Origin: Ramlibacter sp.
Lineage (GTDB): Bacteria > Pseudomonadota > Gammaproteobacteria > Burkholderiales > Burkholderiaceae_C
Direction: 5' to 3'
NCBI GenBank assembly: GCA_026785815.1
Contig: JAJAZH010000155.1
Span: 1 to 9,713 of the forward strand
DNA: 9,713 nt
This document shows positions 6,035 through 9,713 of this stretch, in pieces (position 1 is the first letter of the stretch; every line of letters begins with the position of its first letter). Made by a program: the position numbers and the translations under genes. Below the pieces are notes generated by a model that ran no database searches, had not been told where the DNA came from, and saw only the letters and a list, made by a program, of their open reading frames with translations.

Positions 6035-8221
6035 TCAGGCGCGCTTGAGGTCGTGGTTCTTCAGCGGCAGGTCGCGGATGCGCTTGCCGGTGGCTGCGAA
6101 GATCGCATTGAGCACCGCCGGCGCCGCGACGGCGATGGTCGGTTCGCCGACTCCGCCCCAGAAGCCGCCGGAAGGAACCAGCACGGTTTCCACCGCCGGC
6201 ATGTGCCGCATCTGGACCACGGGGTAGCTGTTGAAGTTGTCCTGCTCGATGCGCCCGTCCTTCAACGTGCACTCGCCGAACAGCGCGGCCGAGAGGCCGT
6301 ACGCGAACGAGCCCTCGACCTGGGCTTCGATCTGCTGCGGGTTGACGGCGTAGCCGGGATCGGTCGCGGCAACGATGCGGTGGATCTTGAGCACGCCATC
6401 GGCGCTCACCGACACCTCGGCGCAGGCCGCAACGTAGCTGCCGAAGCCCATGGTCTGCGACAGGCCGCGAAAGACCTTCTGGCCCTTGACGTCCGGTGGC
6501 GGCGTGCCCCAGCGCACCCGTTGCGCCACCGCCTCCAGCACCGCCAGGTGCTTGGGGTGGGCGGCCATCAGCTTGCGGCGCAGGGCCAGCGGGTCCTGGC
6601 CGGTCGTGGCCGCGATCTCGTCGATGAAGCACTCGAGATAGACCGTGTTCTGGTTCAGGTTCACACCCCGCCAGAAGCCCGGCGGCACCGACGGGTTGCG
6701 CATGGCGTGATCGACCAGCAGGTTGGGGAAGGCGTAGCCGATCGACGCCTCGGGGCCAGCTGCGTTCAGTCCCTGGAACACCACCGGGTCCTTGCCGTTC
6801 TCGAGCCGTTGCGGCGCCACGCCAGCCAGGATCGACTGGCCGGAGATGCGCATGTGCAGGGCGGTGATGTTGCCCTGGGCGTCCAGTCCGGCCCGCAGCC
6901 GGCACTGGGTCACTGGATGGAACTTGCCGTGCAGCATGTCTTCTTCACGCGACCACAGCAGCTTCACTGGCACCCCGGGCATCTGCTTGGCGATGTCGAC
7001 CGCCTGGTGAATCCAGTCCACAGCGCCGCGACGGCCGAATCCGCCGCCCAGGTGCAGCTTGTAGACGTCGCACTTCGACGCCGGCAGCCCGGCGGCCTCC
7101 GAGGTGGCCGCCAGCGCCGCCTCGCCGTTCTGGGTCGGGGTCCAGACCTCGCACTTGTCGGGCGTCCAGAGGGCCGTGGCGTTCATCGGCTCCATGGTGG
7201 CGTGGTTCTGGTGCGGATAGGAGTAAACCGCCTCGATGCGCCGCACCGCGCCCGCCAGGGCGGCCTTCACGTCACCGTTCTGGTTGCCGACAATCGCGTT
7301 GTCGGCGTCCAGGCCCGCTTTCATGACCTGCGCGAAGGCCGCGCTGGAGGCGGTCGCATTGGGACCGTTGTCCCACTCGATCGGCATCGCATCGAGCGCG
7401 GTCTTGGCTCGCCACCAGGTGTCTGCCACCACGGCGACGGCGGAGTCGCCGACCCGCACCACTTTCACGACCCCCGGTCTCTTGAGCGTGGCCGTCGCGT
7501 CGAAGCTCTTGACCTTGCCGCCGAACACCGGGCAGTCCTTGATCGCAGCGTTGAGCATGCCCGGCAGCTTGAGGTCGGCGCCGTAGATCTGGCGGCCGGT
7601 CACCTTGTCGATGGTGTCCAGACGCGCAAGGCGCTTGCCCACCAGGTTCCAGTCCTTGGGATCCTTGAGCGTGACGGCGGTCGGCGCGGTGAGCTTGCCG
7701 GCAGCGATGGCGACGCTGCCGTAGGTCACGGTCCGTCCGCTTGGAAGGTGCGTGATCACGCTGCTGGCCGCCTTGCATTCCGCAACCGGCACTTTCCATT
7801 GGTCGGCCGCAGCCTGGACCAGCATCATGCGGGCCGCGGCGCCGCCCTTGCGGACATAGTCCTGCGACTCGCGGATACCGCGGCTGCCACCGGTGCTGAA
7901 GTTGCCCCAGGTCCGGTTGCGGGCGAGGTTCTGTCCGGGCGTCGGGTATTCGGTGGTGACGCGCGCCCAGTCGCACTCGAGTTCTTCGGCGACCAGCTGC
8001 GCCAGCCCGGTCAGCGTGCCCTGGCCCATCTCGGAGCGAGCGATCCGGATCACGACAGTGTCGTCCGGGCGCACCACCACCCAGGCGTTGACTTCGGCCG
8101 GCAGCGCGGTCTGGGCCGCCGCTTCACCAGCCAGCGGCACGTGAAAGGCGACCACCAGGCCGGTGGAGGCGGAAGCGGCGAGGAAGCCGCGGCGGCTGAG
8201 GCCGGTCTGACGCGCGTTCAT
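6035..8221 (-). CDS. Molybdopterin-binding subunit of a periplasmic Mo-hydroxylase (IorB / xanthine oxidase family)
   Basis: Large subunit of a two-subunit molybdenum hydroxylase; relatives hydroxylate N-heterocycles or oxidise aldehydes using water. The protein has 728 residues. It begins with a Tat signal (LSRRGFLAASA, RR at 10-11, hydrophobic stretch to about residue 35), so it is exported folded with its cofactor. It has GQGTLTGLAQLVAEEL-type Mo-cofactor segments, GGGFGRRG (about 392-399) and the C-terminal GVGEP, whose Glu693 is the expected catalytic base. The length is close to IorB and the Tat signal fits that subfamily. The ATG at 8221 overlaps the stop of the [2Fe-2S] gene (ATGA) and is preceded by GGGAG at 8228-8232; an ORF start at 8434 would run through the neighbour. 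No FAD subunit gene is present, so electrons probably leave through the [2Fe-2S] subunit to a cytochrome. The substrate cannot be read from the sequence. Confidence 0.93.
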   Translation of the reverse strand: MNARQTGLSRRGFLAASASTGLVVAFHVPLAGEAAAQTALPAEVNAWVVVRPDDTVVIRIARSEMGQGTLTGLAQLVAEELECDWARVTTEYPTPGQNLARNRTWGNFSTGGSRGIRESQDYVRKGGAAARMMLVQAAADQWKVPVAECKAASSVITHLPSGRTVTYGSVAIAAGKLTAPTAVTLKDPKDWNLVGKRLARLDTIDKVTGRQIYGADLKLPGMLNAAIKDCPVFGGKVKSFDATATLKRPGVVKVVRVGDSAVAVVADTWWRAKTALDAMPIEWDNGPNATASSAAFAQVMKAGLDADNAIVGNQNGDVKAALAGAVRRIEAVYSYPHQNHATMEPMNATALWTPDKCEVWTPTQNGEAALAATSEAAGLPASKCDVYKLHLGGGFGRRGAVDWIHQAVDIAKQMPGVPVKLLWSREEDMLHGKFHPVTQCRLRAGLDAQGNITALHMRISGQSILAGVAPQRLENGKDPVVFQGLNAAGPEASIGYAFPNLLVDHAMRNPSVPPGFWRGVNLNQNTVYLECFIDEIAATTGQDPLALRRKLMAAHPKHLAVLEAVAQRVRWGTPPPDVKGQKVFRGLSQTMGFGSYVAACAEVSVSADGVLKIHRIVAATDPGYAVNPQQIEAQVEGSFAYGLSAALFGECTLKDGRIEQDNFNSYPVVQMRHMPAVETVLVPSGGFWGGVGEPTIAVAAPAVLNAIFAATGKRIRDLPLKNHDLKRA

Positions 8222-8721
8222 GTCGTGCTCCCGTCGGTGTGCCGGATGGCGAGGGCAGCGCTCTTGGTGTTGCCGCCCTGGGCCACGACCTTGATCGCAG
8301 CGCGGATGCGGTTGTAGGTGCCGCAGCGGCAGATGTTGGTCATTGCCTCGTCGATGTCGGCGTCGGTCGGATTCGGCTTGGCCTTCAGCAGGGCGGTCGC
8401 GGTCATGATCATTCCGCACTGGCAGTAGCCGCATTGCGGCACGTCGAGCTGGGCCCAGGCTTTCTGCACCGGGTGCGAGCCATCCGGCGACAGCCCTTCG
8501 ATGGTCACGATCTTTTCATTCGCGCCGATGCTGGAGACCGGCCGCACGCAGCTGCGCGTCGGCACGCCGTCGAGGTGCACCGTGCACGACCCGCACGCGG
8601 CGATTCCGCAGCCATATTTGGTCCCGGTCAGGCCGAGCTGCTCGCGCAACACCCATAACAGGGGCGTGTCGCCTTCCGCTTCGAACTCGCGCACGGTCCC
8701 ATTGACATTCAGCTTGGCCAT
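8218..8721 (-). CDS. [2Fe-2S] subunit of the Mo-hydroxylase (IorA / CoxS family)
   Basis: Small electron-transfer subunit that pairs with the downstream molybdopterin subunit. The 167-residue protein has a plant-ferredoxin-type cluster domain with Cys38, Cys43, Cys46 and Cys58 (YGCGIAACGSC ... RSC). An alpha-helical second cluster domain follows, with Cys97, Cys100, Cys131 and Cys133 (QCGYC ... ICRCGTYNRI). All eight ligands are present. An extra Cys102 makes the motif CGYCQCG, where many relatives have Ser, Ala or Pro. A C-terminal tail of about 30 residues follows. There is no signal peptide, which fits export in complex with the Tat-bearing large subunit. The ATG at 8721 is preceded by GGAG (8730-8733) with 8-nt spacing. 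This is the first gene of the six-gene operon. Confidence 0.95.
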   Translation of the reverse strand: MAKLNVNGTVREFEAEGDTPLLWVLREQLGLTGTKYGCGIAACGSCTVHLDGVPTRSCVRPVSSIGANEKIVTIEGLSPDGSHPVQKAWAQLDVPQCGYCQCGMIMTATALLKAKPNPTDADIDEAMTNICRCGTYNRIRAAIKVVAQGGNTKSAALAIRHTDGSTT

Positions 8722-8729
8722 TCAGGTTG

Positions 8730-8733
8730 CTCC
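8730..8733 (-). promoter_or_regulatory. Ribosome binding site of the operon's first gene
   Basis: On the minus strand GGAG lies 8 nt before the ATG at 8721 and fixes the start of the [2Fe-2S] subunit. The rest of the 8734-8896 gap shows no convincing promoter, operator or small gene. Confidence 0.6.
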
Positions 8734-8896
8734 AGGTGATTAGGTTCCCACCCAGCAGGATATCCGGGCGACGGAGAAACTGACCCTCGGAAGAAATGTC
8801 CCACAAGGGAAAACACGCTCTGCACCGCATGAGGGAGGTGTTAGGTAAGCGCCCGTCGTTCCACGCCTTGAATGGGCCCCGAGCGCGCCTGGATCA

Positions 8897-8922
8897 TCGA
8901 AACGAAAAGTGGCTGGCGCCAC
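8897..8922 (-). terminator. Probable intrinsic terminator after the NlpC/P60 gene
   Basis: On the minus strand GTGGC-GCCA-GCCAC (8922 down to 8909) forms a 5-bp GC-rich stem with a 4-nt loop, directly followed by TTTTCGTTTCG. It starts 10 nt beyond the stop of the peptidase gene. The stem is short, so strength is uncertain. It suggests the Mo/Sox operon is transcribed separately from its own promoter. Confidence 0.5.
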
Positions 8923-8932
8923 CGGGTGGTGG

Positions 8933-9493
8933 TCAGGGAAGCGCGGGCAGCCCATCGGGCGCGCTGGCCGCCGCTGCAGCGACGCGCCGAGCGCCGTCGA
9001 AGCGGTGCGACCAATAGGCGATGCCCATGTCTTCGACCCGCACCTGGGCGCCGGGCCGGGGGGAGTGAATGAACTTGCCCTCGCCGACATAGATCCCGAC
9101 ATGGCTGAACGCCCGGCGCATGGTGTTGAAGAACACCAGGTCCCCCGGCTGCAAGTCACTGCGGTCGATGGCCTGGGTGGCGGCGGCCTGTTCGTTGGCG
9201 CGGCGTGGCAAGACCAGGCCCACGGTCTGTTCGTACATGGCGCGGACGAATCCGCTGCAGTCGAATCCGGTCTCGGCCGAGTTGCCCCCACGCCGGTACG
9301 GGACACCGAGAAAACCCATGGCGGTCAGGACCAGGTCGGATGCACGGTGGGCCACGCGGGTGCGGACTTGCTCAAGACGCTCCAGCAGTCCCTTGTCGGC
9401 GATGAAGCGGCCCATCTCGTCGTCTCCGGGGGAGGCCAGCGCGGTCGTCGACACGGAACACAGCAGGACAGAAAGGCAGAGCCAACGGGTCAT
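8933..9493 (-). CDS. Exported NlpC/P60 (C40) family peptidase
   Basis: Probable peptidoglycan endopeptidase acting in the cell envelope. The 186-residue protein begins with a Sec signal (MTRWLCLSVLLCSVSTTALA, likely cut after ALA at residue 20). A short helical segment comes next, and then the NlpC/P60 domain (about 50-155). The catalytic triad is visible: Cys79 in GFDCSGFVRAMY, His131 in FSHVGIYVG and His143 in FIHSPRPG. The DLQPGDLVFF motif is typical. No SH3, LysM or other wall-binding domain is seen, so it is a minimal single-domain member. A hairpin with a T-run follows the stop, and the upstream neighbour is divergent, so it appears to be a single-gene unit. No functional link to the Sox cluster is evident. 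Confidence 0.92.
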   Translation of the reverse strand: MTRWLCLSVLLCSVSTTALASPGDDEMGRFIADKGLLERLEQVRTRVAHRASDLVLTAMGFLGVPYRRGGNSAETGFDCSGFVRAMYEQTVGLVLPRRANEQAAATQAIDRSDLQPGDLVFFNTMRRAFSHVGIYVGEGKFIHSPRPGAQVRVEDMGIAYWSHRFDGARRVAAAAASAPDGLPALP

Positions 9494-9640
9494 AGGCGGC
9501 GAGGTTAACGGATCAGGTCGTGAGAAGTCAAGTGAGGTGAAGATCGTAACCGATTGATTTTGAAAGAGATCACAAGAGAAAAGGCGATCGCATCGGCAAA
9601 TTTGCTGAACAATCGAATGCTGACTTCAGCAGCTCCAACC
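9494..9640. other. AT-richer divergent intergenic region
   Basis: This 147-nt gap separates two divergent genes and should hold both promoters. From about 9520 to 9620 it is clearly richer in A/T than the coding DNA. It contains the palindromic octamer GCGATCGC (9584-9591). Weak hexamers can be picked (TTGATT at 9554-9559; TACGAT on the minus strand at 9543-9548), but neither has a well-spaced partner, so I do not call a promoter. Confidence 0.4.
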
Positions 9641-9713
9641 ATGACCCGGTTCTTCACTTCCTTGCGTGCCCTCCTTCTCATTGCGCTGTGGGCGCTCGCC
9701 GGCCCCGACGCCA
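9641..9713 (+). CDS. Start of an exported protein gene (3' partial)
   Basis: The frame from ATG 9641 runs open to the window edge and encodes MTRFFTSLRALLLIALWALA followed by GPDA, a textbook Sec signal: basic start, hydrophobic core, and an Ala-X-Ala-like end. An in-frame ATG at 9617 is an alternative start that would add eight residues. No clear ribosome site precedes either. The gene is divergent from the NlpC/P60 gene. Only 24 codons are visible, so the product cannot be named. Confidence 0.55.
   Translation, partial: MTRFFTSLRALLLIALWALAGPDA

Noticed and set aside
6035..8221. The Mo subunit as SoxC
   Set aside because: SoxC belongs to the sulfite oxidase family. This protein has GGGFGRRG and GVGEP and a [2Fe-2S] partner, which place it in the xanthine oxidase family.
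5570..8317. A plus-strand open frame of 915 codons opposite the Mo subunit and soxX
   Set aside because: It is the mirror of well-supported minus-strand genes with clear motifs. Its product is rich in Arg, His and Gly with no recognisable domain. Long antisense frames are common in GC-rich DNA.
8734..8896. A promoter for the Mo/Sox operon
   Set aside because: No pair of hexamers with acceptable spacing and no sigma-54 type site could be found by eye, so none is called.

Overview
The window is GC-rich, densely coded bacterial chromosome. Its organisation suggests a gammaproteobacterium of the Xanthomonadales (Lysobacter/Xanthomonas relatives). That placement is an inference from protein style, the lipoyl-fused dihydrolipoyl dehydrogenase and the C-rich palindromic repeats; no rRNA or other marker is present to prove it.

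Plus strand, 1-3856: the distal part of a pyruvate dehydrogenase operon. The window opens inside aceF (E2). A small HslV/proteasome-like Ntn-hydrolase of 196 residues follows, and then lpdA (E3) carrying its own N-terminal lipoyl domain. The small gene and lpdA overlap by ATGA. Three copies of a GC-rich palindromic repeat lie in frame inside the lipoyl-domain linkers of E2 and E3.

Minus strand, 3884-8721: one tight six-gene operon, transcribed right to left and converging on lpdA. Its order is [2Fe-2S] subunit, molybdopterin subunit (isoquinoline 1-oxidoreductase/xanthine oxidase family), soxX, soxY, soxZ, soxA. Two junctions overlap by ATGA and the others are separated by only 5 to about 50 nt. 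The proteins that carry export signals (Tat on the Mo subunit, a twin-arginine-like signal on SoxY, Sec on SoxX, a lipobox on SoxA) point to the periplasm; the [2Fe-2S] subunit and SoxZ would travel with their partners. There is no soxB and no soxCD here. SoxY has lost the standard GGCGG carrier terminus but keeps a cysteine in the same region. This Mo-hydroxylase plus SoxXYZA cluster is the strongest candidate for an undescribed or little-described system.

Minus strand, 8933-9493: an exported NlpC/P60 (C40) peptidase with a likely intrinsic terminator behind it. The 211-nt gap between it and the Mo/Sox operon (8722-8932) must contain the operon promoter if transcription does not come from further upstream, but I see no convincing -35/-10 pair there. 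Right edge, 9641-9713: the first 24 codons of a divergent plus-strand gene that begins with a signal peptide. The 147-nt gap before it is the most AT-rich stretch of the window. I found no tRNA, rRNA, CRISPR array, insertion sequence or riboswitch.
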